Assembly: GCA_024231975.1 (NCBI GenBank)
Contig: JAAEQB010000012.1
Span: 62,001 to 126,000 of the forward strand
Direction: 5' to 3'
From: Allobosea sp.
Lineage (GTDB): Bacteria; Pseudomonadota; Alphaproteobacteria; Rhizobiales; Beijerinckiaceae
Length of the DNA: 64,000 bases
Part shown: piece after piece, positions 52,476-60,583 of the stretch
Layout: every line of letters begins with the position of its first letter
How positions within the stretch are numbered: position 1 is the first letter of the stretch
Position numbers and translations under genes: made by a program
Notes under the pieces: generated by a model
What the model was told of the DNA's origin: nothing
Database searches by the model: none
The model's input: only the letters and a program-made list of their open reading frames with translations

Positions 52476-53255
52476 TCAGCCTGCCGCCGCCGGCGCGTGA
52501 CAGCAGGACGCCGACGGCTCCTCGCGCCAGCGGCCAGTCATGTCGGTCTTGCCGGGCGTGTCGTAGCGATCATGCGGGCGGACCCAGTCGGTCAGGTTGC
52601 CGGCGGGGCCGGTCTCGTTGCGGCCCTTCGGCGTCAGGTCGAGATACATATAGGTGCCAAGCACCTCCTCGGCGCCACGGCCGAAGGTCGAGTAGGTCTG
52701 GTAGATCGTCCCGTCCGCATCCTTCTCGAAGACGGTATGGCCGGACAGGTCCTCCAGCGGCGAGGCGATCGTCTCGAAATTGTAGAAGGCTTTGGCGAGC
52801 TGCTCCGGCGTGTAGGAGACGTCGAAATCGTAGTTGAAGTCGCTGCCATGGGACGAGACCCAGTGGAAGCGCCAGCCCATGCGGGTCTTGTAGGCCTCGA
52901 TCTCGGCGAGAGGCGCCCGCGCCACCGCGACATAGGCGACGTCGTGACGCTCGAGATGCCTGAGCACGCCGTCGACATGGTCTGCCTCGAAGGAGCAGCC
53001 GACGCAGCCCTCGATCTGGCCTGGCGCCAGCATGAAATGCTTGACGATGAGCTGGCTGCGGCCGCGGAAGAGGTCGGCGAGCGTCTGCTGCCCGGTCGGC
53101 GTGTCGAAGACGTATTCCTTCTCGATCCGGAGGCGCGGCAGCGCGCGGCGCTCGGCGGCGACCGCGTCGCGCTGGCGCGTCAGCGCCTTTTCCTTGACGA
53201 GCAAGGCCTTGCGGGCGGCGATCCAGTCTTCCTTGCTGACGGTGGTCTGCGTCAT
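52476..53255 (-). CDS. DUF899-family thioredoxin-like protein
   Basis: A 259-residue cytoplasmic protein of the DUF899 family, predicted to have a thioredoxin-like fold. Visible signatures are RKALLVKEKALTRQRDAVAAERRALPR at the N terminus (written here as several short motifs: KEKALTR, RRALPRLR), YVFDTPTG, LADLFRGRSQLIVKHFM, the EGCVGCSFEADH cysteine motif (CxxC, near residue 85) and a C-terminal VRPHDRY. The C-terminal tail holds SCCHAPAAAG with two more cysteines. It ends 21 bases from the convergent marR gene. An ECF-type promoter lies about 120 bases upstream, so it is probably part of the local ECF42 regulon. The reaction is unknown. Confidence 0.9.
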   Translation of the reverse strand: MTQTTVSKEDWIAARKALLVKEKALTRQRDAVAAERRALPRLRIEKEYVFDTPTGQQTLADLFRGRSQLIVKHFMLAPGQIEGCVGCSFEADHVDGVLRHLERHDVAYVAVARAPLAEIEAYKTRMGWRFHWVSSHGSDFNYDFDVSYTPEQLAKAFYNFETIASPLEDLSGHTVFEKDADGTIYQTYSTFGRGAEEVLGTYMYLDLTPKGRNETGPAGNLTDWVRPHDRYDTPGKTDMTGRWREEPSASCCHAPAAAG

Positions 53256-53376
53256 GGTCGGTCTCCTCGCTGCACGGGCCGCATCGAAATCCGAGTTACA
53301 GGATTCCGAAGCAAGCTGTTGTCATCGATGAGCTTTCGGCCCTGATCGCGGCCGAACGCTCGTCGCTCCTCCGGTG

Positions 53377-53407
53377 CAAGGACGATCGATCGGGCGCGGC
53401 GCCGACA
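53377..53407 (-). promoter_or_regulatory. candidate ECF42-type promoter before the DUF899 gene
   Basis: TGTCGGC, a 16-base spacer and CGTCCTTG on the leftward strand, identical in layout to the promoters at 51780-51810 and 55097-55127. A run of six T on this strand stands about ten bases before the -35 element, as it does at the YCII promoter. It would start a leader of roughly 120 bases and lies just behind the ECF42 gene. Confidence 0.72.
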
Positions 53408-53444
53408 CCGCCCTTCAAAAAACTTCAGCGCGCCGACGCCGGCC

Positions 53445-54707
53445 TCAACCGGCCGCGACCTGTCCGCTCTCGCGCATCAGCCTGTCGATATGCTGGCGGA
53501 TATGGGCGGCCTCGCTGGCAGAGCCGGCGAGCGCGATGGCCCGGTTGAAGGTCGTGCGCGCCTCACGGTCGCGGCCGAGCTGCATCAGCAGCCAGCCCTT
53601 GAAGCCGAAGAAGTAGAAGTAGCCCGAGAGCTGCTGTTCGAGCGGCTCGACCATGGCCAGCGCCGCCTCCGGCCCGCGCAGCTTGGCGATGGCGACGGCG
53701 CGGTTGAGCGTGATCACCGGCGAGGGCTGGATATGCTCCAGCGTGGCGTAGAGGATGTCGATCTGGGCCCAATCGGTCTCGTCCGCCCGCGCCGCGCGAC
53801 TGTGAACGCCGGCGATCCCAGCTTGAACCTGATAGGGGCCGGGCCGGCGATGGCGCATCGCCTTGTCGACGAGCGCCAGGCCTTCCGCGATCATCTCGCG
53901 GTCCCAGAGCTTCCGGTCCTGATCGTCGAGCAGGACGATCTGGCCTTCTGCGTCCAGCCTCGCGGCTGAACGGGCATGCTGGAGCAGCATCAGGCCCAGC
54001 AAACCCATGATCTCCGGCTCGGTCTGGAACAGCCGCAGCAGCAGGCGTGTCAGCCGGATCGCCTCCTCGCTGAAGGGCCGTCGCCGGTCGGCCTCGGCGC
54101 CGCTGGCCGAATACCCTTCGTTGAAGACGAGGTAGAGCATCGCCGCCACCGCCGCGAGGCGCTCGGCGCGCTCGACCGGGCCGGGCGTCTCGAACGGCAC
54201 ATTGGCCGCGGCGACCCGCGCCTTGGCGCGGGTGATGCGCTGCTCCATCGCGCTCTCGCCGACCAGGAAAGCGCGGGCGATCTGCCTGACGCTGAGCCCC
54301 GAGACGATGCGCAAGGCGAGCGCGACCTGCTGCGTCGCCGGCAGGTCGGGATGGCAGCAGATGAACAGCAGGCGCAGGATGTCGTCGCGGTAATGGCCGC
54401 CGTCGAGCCGCTCGGCGACCTCGCTCTCGGCATCGCCGAGATCGGAGAGCCTATCCTCGTCGGGCAGGGCCTCCTGCTTCTTCTGCCGCCTGACCTGGTC
54501 GAGCGCGACATTGCGGCCGACGAAGATCAGCCAGGCGGCGGGATCGCGCGGTGGGCCGTTCTGCGGCCAGGTCTTGAGCGCCCGGAGGCAGGCCTCCTGA
54601 TAGGCCTCCTCGGCAATGTCGAGATCGCGGAAATAGCGCAGCAGGGCGCTGATCGCCTGAGGGCGCGCCGAGGTCAGCGCCGCATGGATCCAGGCGATCT
54701 CCGCCAT
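53445..54707 (-). CDS. ECF42-type RNA polymerase sigma factor with C-terminal TPR-like domain
   Basis: Extracytoplasmic-function sigma factor of the long ECF42 type, 420 residues. Region 2 covers about 10-80 (AEEAYQEACLRALKTWP, AAWLIFVGRNVALDQVRR), region 4 about 125-170 (LALRIVSGLSVRQIARAFLV, SAMEQRITRAKARV). The remaining 230 residues are the family's C-terminal extension (YLVFNEGYSASGA, then TPR-like repeats such as LNRAVAIAKLRGPEAAL and GWLLMQLGRDREARTTFNRA). No anti-sigma gene is visible; ECF42 factors are thought to be controlled through this extension and are always near YCII/DGPF genes. Here one starts two bases after the YCII gene, which gives tight coupling. Confidence 0.93.
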   Translation of the reverse strand: MAEIAWIHAALTSARPQAISALLRYFRDLDIAEEAYQEACLRALKTWPQNGPPRDPAAWLIFVGRNVALDQVRRQKKQEALPDEDRLSDLGDAESEVAERLDGGHYRDDILRLLFICCHPDLPATQQVALALRIVSGLSVRQIARAFLVGESAMEQRITRAKARVAAANVPFETPGPVERAERLAAVAAMLYLVFNEGYSASGAEADRRRPFSEEAIRLTRLLLRLFQTEPEIMGLLGLMLLQHARSAARLDAEGQIVLLDDQDRKLWDREMIAEGLALVDKAMRHRRPGPYQVQAGIAGVHSRAARADETDWAQIDILYATLEHIQPSPVITLNRAVAIAKLRGPEAALAMVEPLEQQLSGYFYFFGFKGWLLMQLGRDREARTTFNRAIALAGSASEAAHIRQHIDRLMRESGQVAAG

Positions 54708-54709
54708 GA

Positions 54710-55075
54710 TCAGACTCCGGCCGGGTAGTAGACGGCAAGCGGGCGGACTTCGAAGGCGCCGCCCGGATTGGCCTCGCCGAGCTCGCGCGCGATGCCGAGC
54801 GCCTCGTCGAGATCGGCGACCTCGACGATATAGAAGCCGAGGAACTGCTCCTTGGTCTCGGCGAAGGGGCCGTCGATGATCAGCGGCGGGTCACGGTCCT
54901 TGCGCAAGGTCGTCGCCGCCGTGGTCGGCAGCAGGCGCGCGACCGGGCCGAGCTTGCCCTCCTTGGCGATGCGCTGGCGGACCTTTTCGAGGCGGCCCAT
55001 GACCTCCTCGTTCTGCTCCTTCGTCCAGGCCGTGACGACCTCTTCGGAATGATAGCAAAGGATGGCGTAGTGCAT
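54710..55075 (-). CDS. YCII-domain (DGPF) protein, partner of the ECF42 factor
   Basis: A 121-residue dimeric ferredoxin-like protein of the YCII family. It opens with MHYAILCYHSEEVV, and contains the eponymous DGPFAETKEQFLGFYIVEV segment near residues 80-98, then an A-E/N-rich tail with VRPLAVYYPAGV. The histidine and aspartate arrangement resembles YciI, a possible hydrolase or dehalogenase; its real substrate is not known. It is the first gene of the two-gene operon YCII-ECF42, with a likely ECF42 promoter 20-50 bases upstream, suggesting positive autoregulation. Confidence 0.93.
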   Translation of the reverse strand: MHYAILCYHSEEVVTAWTKEQNEEVMGRLEKVRQRIAKEGKLGPVARLLPTTAATTLRKDRDPPLIIDGPFAETKEQFLGFYIVEVADLDEALGIARELGEANPGGAFEVRPLAVYYPAGV

Positions 55076-55096
55076 GCGCGGCGCTCCGGTTCAGGC

Positions 55097-55127
55097 CAAG
55101 GACGATCGGCCGGGCCGGCAGCCGACA
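55097..55127 (-). promoter_or_regulatory. candidate autoregulated ECF42 promoter before YCII-ECF42
   Basis: TGTCGGC, 16-base spacer, CGTCCTTG on the leftward strand, followed by a leader of about 20 bases to the YCII start codon. A run of seven T stands about ten bases upstream of the -35 element. The short leader and the match to two further copies make this the best placed of the three sites. Confidence 0.78.
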
Positions 55128-55175
55128 AGGCCGCGCGAAAAAAATCAAGCTGCGTCGATTATCCTTCAAACGAAG

Positions 55176-55280
55176 TCGTCCCGGGCGGGCGAAGCCCGAC
55201 CCGGGACCCATGCCGGAGCCTCATTCGGATAGGTTCAGGCATGGGTCCCGGATCTCCGCTGCGCTCCGTCCGGGATGACG
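55176..55280. repeat. dispersed palindromic repeat between the YCII promoter and an aldo/keto reductase gene
   Basis: An imperfect inverted repeat of about 105 bases: the left part runs from TCGTCCCGGGCGGGCGAAGC to GACCCGGGACCCATGCC, the right part from GGCATGGGTCCCGGATCTCC to GTCCGGGATGACG. This is a kind of intergenic palindrome that I recall as common in Bradyrhizobium and Bosea relatives. It contains no gene. Confidence 0.75.
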
Positions 55281-55298
55281 ATGTGGGAGAAGAAGGGG

Positions 55299-56333
55299 TT
55301 AAACGACCGGCGGATTGAGCCGGGCGAAGCCCTCCTGGCGATGATAGGGGAAGGCGGGGTAGGGCGGCACCGTGGCGCTCGCCTTGTCGAGCCGGGCCAC
55401 CTGCTCCGATGTCAGCGCCCAGCCGATGGCGCCAAGATTGTCGCGCAATTGCTGCTCGTTGCGGGCGCCGATGATCACGGAGGCGACGGTCGGGCGCTGC
55501 AGCAGCCAGTTGATCGCGAGCTGCGGTACGCTCCTGCCGGTCTCCCTGGCGAGTTCGTCGAGCACGTCGACGATGTCGTAGAGCTTCTCGTCGTCGACCG
55601 GCGGGCCGAAATCGGCGGTCTGGTGCAGGCGGCTGCCTTCCGGCAGCGGCTGGCCGCGGCGGATCTTGCCGGTGAGGCGGCCCCAGCCGAGCGGGCTCCA
55701 GACGAGCGCGCCGACGCCCTGGTCGAGGCCGAGCGGCATCAGGTCGAATTCGTAGTCGCGGCCGACCAGCGAATAATAGACCTGATGGGCGACATAGCGC
55801 GGGAAGCCGTGCTTCTCGGCCAGCGCCAGCGACTTCATCAATTGCCAGCCGGCGAAATTGGAGACGCCGACCTGGCGGATCTTGCCGGCACGGACCAGCG
55901 CATCGAGCGTCGAGAGCACCTCCTCGATCGGCGTGAAGGCGTCGAAGGCATGGAGCTGGAGCAGGTCGATATGATCGCTGCCGAGCCGGCGCAGCGCGCT
56001 TTCCGTACCGTCGATCAGCCGGCTGCGCGAGGAGCCCGCATCGTTGGGGCCGTCGCCCATCGGCAGGGTCATCTTGGTCGAGATCAGGACCTTGTCGCGC
56101 CGGCCCTTGATCGCGGCGCCCAGGATCTCCTCGGAGGCGCCGTTCGAATAGACATCGGCGGTGTCGAACAGGTTGAGCCCTGCTTCGAGGCAGATGTCGA
56201 CGAGGCGGGTCGCCTCCTTGGCGTCGCTCGTGCCCCAGTTGCTGAACAGCGGGCCCTGGCCGCCGAAGGTGCCGGCGCCGAAGCTGAGGGCGGGAACCTT
56301 GAGACCGGAGCGGCCGAGATATCTATAGTCCAT
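55299..56333 (-). CDS. aldo/keto reductase
   Basis: NAD(P)H-dependent oxidoreductase of the AKR superfamily, 344 residues in a TIM barrel. The catalytic tetrad is visible: Asp and Tyr in FDTADVYSNGASEEIL (about 54-69), Lys in KVLISTKMTLPMG, and His in DLLQLHAFDAFTPIEE. Cofactor-binding segments are VGVSNFAGWQLMKSL, WSPLGWGRLTGK and VASVIIGARNEQQLRDNLG. It resembles the YajO/YghZ-like group acting on various aldehydes. The MFS transporter gene lies 34 bases upstream on the same strand, so the two may be co-expressed. Confidence 0.93.
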   Translation of the reverse strand: MDYRYLGRSGLKVPALSFGAGTFGGQGPLFSNWGTSDAKEATRLVDICLEAGLNLFDTADVYSNGASEEILGAAIKGRRDKVLISTKMTLPMGDGPNDAGSSRSRLIDGTESALRRLGSDHIDLLQLHAFDAFTPIEEVLSTLDALVRAGKIRQVGVSNFAGWQLMKSLALAEKHGFPRYVAHQVYYSLVGRDYEFDLMPLGLDQGVGALVWSPLGWGRLTGKIRRGQPLPEGSRLHQTADFGPPVDDEKLYDIVDVLDELARETGRSVPQLAINWLLQRPTVASVIIGARNEQQLRDNLGAIGWALTSEQVARLDKASATVPPYPAFPYHRQEGFARLNPPVV

Positions 56334-56367
56334 GGTTGAGTTCCTTATGCGAAGTCTTTGACAACAC

Positions 56368-57558
56368 TCACTGTGGGCAGGAAGCCGAGGCGGTCTGCAG
56401 CGCCGCCTGGGGGCGCTTGTCGAGGCGCAGGCTGATCACTGCCAGCGCCAGGCTCGCCAGCGGCACGAGAGCGGCGACCCAGGTCACGGCGGCAAGACCA
56501 GGCCCACGGTCGATGGTGACGCCGCCGAGCCAGGCGCCGAAGGCATTGCCGAGGTTGAAGGCGGCGATGTTGAGGCTGGAAGCGAGATTCCGCCCGGCCG
56601 GTCCCGCCTTGTCGAGCACCCGCATCTGCAAGGGCGCGACAGTAGCGAAAGCGGCCGCGCCGATCAGGCCAACGAAGATCGTCACCGCGACCGGTGAGCG
56701 CAGCGTCGCCGTCATGGCGAAGAGCACGATGGCGAGCGTCGCGGTGGTCGTGAGCAAAGCGAGGGGCAGGTTGCGGTCGGCGAGCTTGCTGCCGAGCATG
56801 TTGCCGACGATCAGGCCAAGGCCGAAGAGCAAGAGGATCGGCGAGACCGCCTCCTGCGAGAAGCCGGTGATCTCGACCAGGATCGGCTGGATATAGGTGA
56901 AGACCGCAAAGACGCCGCCGAAGCCGAGTACGGTCATGGCGAGGCCGAGCAGCACCTGCGGGTCGGCGAGGGTTGCAAGCTCGTCGCGCAGCGGCGCGAC
57001 CTCGACCTTGCCCTTGTCGGCCGGGACGAGACGAGCGAGCACGAGCATGGCGACGACGCCGATGATGGCGATGGTCCAGAAGGTCGCGCGCCAGCCGTAA
57101 TGCAGGCCGAGCCAGGCGCCGGCGGGAACGCCGAGCAGGGTCGCGATGGTCAGGCCGGTGAACATCACGGCGATGGCCGAGGCCTTCTTGTCCTCGGGGA
57201 CGAGGCTGGTCGCGACGACCGAGCCGACGCCGAAGAAGGTGCCGTGCGAGAGCGAGGTGACGATGCGCGCCGCCATCAGCAACCCGTAATTCGGGGCGAG
57301 CGCACAGGCGATGTTGCCGAGGGTGAAGATCGCCATGAGCAGGATCAGCACCTGCTTGCGCGGCAACGTCCGGGTGGCCAGCGTCAGCACCGGCGCACCG
57401 ACGAAGACGCCGAGCGCATAGCCGGAGATCAGCAGGCCGGTCATCGCGACCGAAACCTGCAGATCGGCGGCAACCTGCAGCAGCAGGCCCATGATGACGA
57501 ATTCGGTGGTGCCGATGCCGAAGGCACCGGCGGTGAGGGCATAGACGGCAATGGGCAT
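56368..57558 (-). CDS. MFS transporter, AraJ/Ydh-type efflux permease
   Basis: A 396-residue major-facilitator permease with twelve predicted helices. Typical motifs are FGIGTTEFVIMGLLLQVA in the first helix, the loop YALGVFVGAPVLTLATRTLPRK split as GAPVLTLATRTLPRKQVL, SLSHGTFFGVGSVVA and VPAGAWLGLHYGWRATFW. The group is dominated by sugar or drug efflux permeases such as AraJ and YdhP; the substrate here cannot be set. It is divergent from a LysR regulator, 106 bases away, which probably controls it, and it is followed by the aldo/keto reductase gene. Confidence 0.9.
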   Translation of the reverse strand: MPIAVYALTAGAFGIGTTEFVIMGLLLQVAADLQVSVAMTGLLISGYALGVFVGAPVLTLATRTLPRKQVLILLMAIFTLGNIACALAPNYGLLMAARIVTSLSHGTFFGVGSVVATSLVPEDKKASAIAVMFTGLTIATLLGVPAGAWLGLHYGWRATFWTIAIIGVVAMLVLARLVPADKGKVEVAPLRDELATLADPQVLLGLAMTVLGFGGVFAVFTYIQPILVEITGFSQEAVSPILLLFGLGLIVGNMLGSKLADRNLPLALLTTTATLAIVLFAMTATLRSPVAVTIFVGLIGAAAFATVAPLQMRVLDKAGPAGRNLASSLNIAAFNLGNAFGAWLGGVTIDRGPGLAAVTWVAALVPLASLALAVISLRLDKRPQAALQTASASCPQ

Positions 57559-57664
57559 GAGGGGCTCCGCGCCAGGCGAAAGGAATGATGCCCAGCCAGA
57601 TGGTGCAATGCAGCGGTTTGAACTAGGATGCCGCCCGTAACATCACTTGTGACTTGAGTTCACC

Positions 57665-58594
57665 ATGGCAACGCTGCTCAGCAACCGTTCCGGCGAGATG
57701 GAAGTGTTCGCGGCCGTGGTCGAGCGCGGCGGTTTTTCCGCCGCGGCCAAGCTCTTCGGCATGACGCCGTCGGCGGTCAGCAAGCTGGTCACGAGATTGG
57801 AGGCGCGGCTCGGCGCCAGATTGGTCAACCGCTCGACGCGCAAGCTGCAATTGACGGCTGAAGGCCAGGCTTTCCACCAGCGCTGCGTCACCATCCTCTC
57901 CGACATCGCCGAGGCGGAGTGCGAGGCGGCGGCAGGTCGGGCGCCGCGCGGGCGGGTGCGGGTCAATGCCAATGTCGCCTTCGGCAACCAAATTCTGCTG
58001 CCGCTGGTGCCGGCCTTCCTGGCCGAGCATCCCGAACTCTCGGTCGATCTCGTCTTCACCGACCAGGTCGTCGATCTCCTGGAGGAGCGGGCCGACATCG
58101 CGATCCGCGTTGCGCCCGGGCCCTTGCGCGGCAACCAGTTGATGGCCCGCAAGATCGGCGAGAGCGCCGTCGCCGTCGTCGCTTCGCCCGATTATCTCGC
58201 CCGCCATGGCGAGCCGAAGACGCCGGCCGATCTGGCGAGACACAATCTGATCGGCTTCAACTTCGCCCGGTCGGTCGAGGGCTGGCCGTTCCGCGTCGAC
58301 GGTACGCTGATCTCGGTCGCGGCGGTCGGCAACACCCAGGTCGGCGATGGCGAGATCGCGCGTCAGCTGGCCGTCGCCGGCATCGGCCTCGCCCGGCTCG
58401 GACGCTTCCACGTCGAGGCCGAGATCGCCGCAGGCCGGCTCGTCACGGTGCTCGACGACTTCAACCCCGGCGACATCGAGGTCATTCACGCCGTCTATCT
58501 CGGGCAGGGCGGCTTCGTGCCGGCCCGGATGCGGGCCTTCATCGATTTCCTGGCGCGGAATGTGAAGATCCGGGCCGAGAGAATGACGGGCTGA
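57665..58594 (+). CDS. LysR-family transcriptional regulator
   Basis: A 309-residue LysR-type activator or repressor. The N-terminal winged helix (residues 8-67) contains EVFAAVVERGGFSAAAKLFG and MTPSAVSKLVTRLEARLGAR, followed by the NRSTRKLQLTAEG wing; the C-terminal part is a periplasmic-binding-protein-like effector domain (GRVRVNANVAFGNQILLPLV, DLVFTDQVVDLLEERADIAIR). Members of this CrgA-like subgroup commonly control a divergent oxidoreductase or efflux gene, as the position beside the MFS transporter suggests. Effector unknown. Confidence 0.93.
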   Translation: MATLLSNRSGEMEVFAAVVERGGFSAAAKLFGMTPSAVSKLVTRLEARLGARLVNRSTRKLQLTAEGQAFHQRCVTILSDIAEAECEAAAGRAPRGRVRVNANVAFGNQILLPLVPAFLAEHPELSVDLVFTDQVVDLLEERADIAIRVAPGPLRGNQLMARKIGESAVAVVASPDYLARHGEPKTPADLARHNLIGFNFARSVEGWPFRVDGTLISVAAVGNTQVGDGEIARQLAVAGIGLARLGRFHVEAEIAAGRLVTVLDDFNPGDIEVIHAVYLGQGGFVPARMRAFIDFLARNVKIRAERMTG

Positions 58595-58628
58595 ACCTGG
58601 AATCCATGAACACCGCCCTTTCCGTCAT

Positions 58629-58783
58629 GGTCGGGCTTGTCCCGACCATCCACGTCGTTGCATCACTAATCACCTGCAGTGTCCAAGACGTGGATGCTCG
58701 CCACAAGGGCGAGCATGACGAACTGGAGCGATGTCGCGGCCATAGATTCCGGGCTCGCCGCTTTGCGGCGCCCCGGAATGACG
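58629..58783. repeat. mosaic of palindromic repeats between lysR and the ABC importer genes
   Basis: Several nested stems: GGTCGGG-CTTGT-CCCGACC (58629-58647); CATCCACGTC (58647-58656) with GACGTGGATG (58687-58696); ATGCTCGCC-ACAAG-GGCGAGCAT (58694-58716); and ATTCCGGG (58746-58753) with CCCGGAAT (58772-58779) around CGCCGC-TTT-GCGGCG. No coding signal. It lies between convergent genes and may serve as a two-way terminator. Confidence 0.75.
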
Positions 58784-58792
58784 GTGAAGTTC

Positions 58793-59587
58793 TCAGCTCA
58801 GCAGCAAACTATCGTCCGAGAGCTCCTCGCCGCGCACCTGCTTGAACAGGCGCAAGAGATCCGGCACGTCCATCGCCTTGCGGCGCTCGCCGGCGATGTC
58901 GAAGACGACCTTGCCCTCGTGCAGCATCACGGTGCGGCTGCCATGGTCGAGCGCGTCACGCATCGAATGGGTGACCATCAGCGCGGTCAGCTTCTGCTCG
59001 TCGACGATGCGCCGGGTCAGCTCGAGCACGAAGGCGGCGGTGCGCGGATCGAGCGCGGCGGTGTGCTCATCGAGCAGCAGGGTCTTGGTGCCCGCCAGCG
59101 TCGACATCAACAGGCTGACCGCCTGGCGCTGCCCGCCCGAGAGCAGGCCCATCGAATCGCCGAGCCGGTTCTCCAGCCCGAGGCCGAGCATGGCCAGCTT
59201 GTCGCGGAACAGGGCCCGGCGCGAGCGATCGAGCGCCGCGCCGAGACCGCGGCTGCGACCGCGCGCCTGGGCCAGCGCCATGTTCTCCTCGATGGTCAGG
59301 CGCTCGCAGGTGCCGGCCATCGGGTCCTGGAAGACGCGCGCGATCAGGCTGGCGCGCTTGGGCGTCGGCCATCTGGTCACGTCGATGCCTTCGACCTCGA
59401 CCGTGCCGCGCTCGGCCCGGGCGTCGCCGCTCAGGACGTTGAGCAGAGTCGACTTGCCGGCGCCGTTCGAGCCAATGACGGTGATGAACTCGCCATCGGC
59501 CACGGCGAGGTCGAGCCCGCGCAGTGCCCGGTTCTCCAGCGGCGTGCCGCGCCCGAAGGTGACATGGACGTCCCGGACGCTGATCAT
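58793..59587 (-). CDS. ABC transporter ATP-binding protein (TrpX-type importer)
   Basis: ATPase of an importer whose permease and binding protein lie directly upstream. The 264-residue protein has Walker A GSNGAGKST (about 38-46), a Q-loop region (IARVFQDPMAGTC), the signature LLSGGQRQAVSLLMS, Walker B TLLLDEHTAALD and a switch His in MVTHSMRDAL. The ATG overlaps the permease stop, so the genes are coupled. The family is that of branched uptake systems for amino acids or other small solutes; the substrate is not shown by the ATPase. Confidence 0.94.
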   Translation of the reverse strand: MISVRDVHVTFGRGTPLENRALRGLDLAVADGEFITVIGSNGAGKSTLLNVLSGDARAERGTVEVEGIDVTRWPTPKRASLIARVFQDPMAGTCERLTIEENMALAQARGRSRGLGAALDRSRRALFRDKLAMLGLGLENRLGDSMGLLSGGQRQAVSLLMSTLAGTKTLLLDEHTAALDPRTAAFVLELTRRIVDEQKLTALMVTHSMRDALDHGSRTVMLHEGKVVFDIAGERRKAMDVPDLLRLFKQVRGEELSDDSLLLS

Positions 59588-60507
59588 GGCGCGCTCCGCT
59601 TGAACAGGCTGCGCAGCGGATTGGCGACACCAGGCAGCATCAGGGCGATGCCGACCAGCACTGCCGTGACGAGGTTGAGGTCGGAGGCGCGTAGGCCGAG
59701 CCAGCCGGCGTTCAGAGCAAGGGCGATGGCGAGCCGGTACGCGATGGCGCCGACCAGACAGGAGAAGACCGCGACGACGATCGACTTTGTGCGGAAGATC
59801 GTCTCGCCGAGAATGACGGCGGCGAGGCCGGCGATGATCGTGCCGGTGCCGATACTGACATCGGCGAAGCCGGCCGTTTGCGCGAACAGGGCGCCGGCGA
59901 GGGCAACGAGGCCGTTGGAGAGGGCTACGCCGACATAGACGTGCATGTCGGTGCGGATGCCTTGCGCCCGCGCCATGCGCGGATTGGCGCCGGTGGCGCG
60001 CATCGCCAGGCCGAACTCGGTCTTGAGGAAGCGGGCGAGCAGGGCGCCGATGACGAGAACGATGATCAGCAAAGCGAGCACGCGCAGGGTCGGGCGGCCG
60101 GGCAATCCGGTGGCGGCGATCAGCGGGTTCAGCCAGGTGAAGAAGTCGATCACCGTCGGCCGGTTCATCAGCGGGATATTGGGCACGCCCATCACCCGCA
60201 GATTGATCGAGAACAGCGCCGTCATCGTCAGGATGCCGGCGAGCAGGTGCAGGATCGCAAAGCGGATGTTGAGCCAGGCGGTGACGCTGCCGGCGAGGCA
60301 GCCGGCGACGATCGCCGCCAGCGTCGCGAAGACGGGATTGACCCCGCCCGCGATCATCGCCGCCGCGACGGCAGCGCCGAGCGGCAAGGTGCCGTCGACC
60401 GTCAGATCGGGGAAGTCGAGGACGCGGAAGGTGATATAGACGCCGAGCGCCACGAGAGCGAACACCAGTCCGATCTCGATGGCGCCCAGGGTGGCGATGA
60501 GACTCAT
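59584..60507 (-). CDS. ABC transporter permease (branched-chain-type, TrpX system)
   Basis: A 307-residue permease with about eight or nine membrane helices, of the BPD_transp_2 type (FALVALGVYITFRVLDFPDLTVDGTLPLG near the start, split as VALGVYITFRVLDFPDLTVDG, and LVALAGALFAQTAGFADVS later, with IGTGTIIAGLAAVILGE). This DFPDLTVDGT form is characteristic of the permeases that accompany PF04392 binding proteins (TrpY-like). It is the middle gene of binding protein-permease-ATPase; a 76-base gap separates it from the binding protein gene. Confidence 0.93.
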   Translation of the reverse strand: MSLIATLGAIEIGLVFALVALGVYITFRVLDFPDLTVDGTLPLGAAVAAAMIAGGVNPVFATLAAIVAGCLAGSVTAWLNIRFAILHLLAGILTMTALFSINLRVMGVPNIPLMNRPTVIDFFTWLNPLIAATGLPGRPTLRVLALLIIVLVIGALLARFLKTEFGLAMRATGANPRMARAQGIRTDMHVYVGVALSNGLVALAGALFAQTAGFADVSIGTGTIIAGLAAVILGETIFRTKSIVVAVFSCLVGAIAYRLAIALALNAGWLGLRASDLNLVTAVLVGIALMLPGVANPLRSLFKRSAP

Positions 60508-60583
60508 CGGTCGCCCCGCTTGTTCTGTTCTGGAATGGGTAGGCGGCCGATGCGGCGGCGTGGGAACGCCGCCGCTCGTCAGG

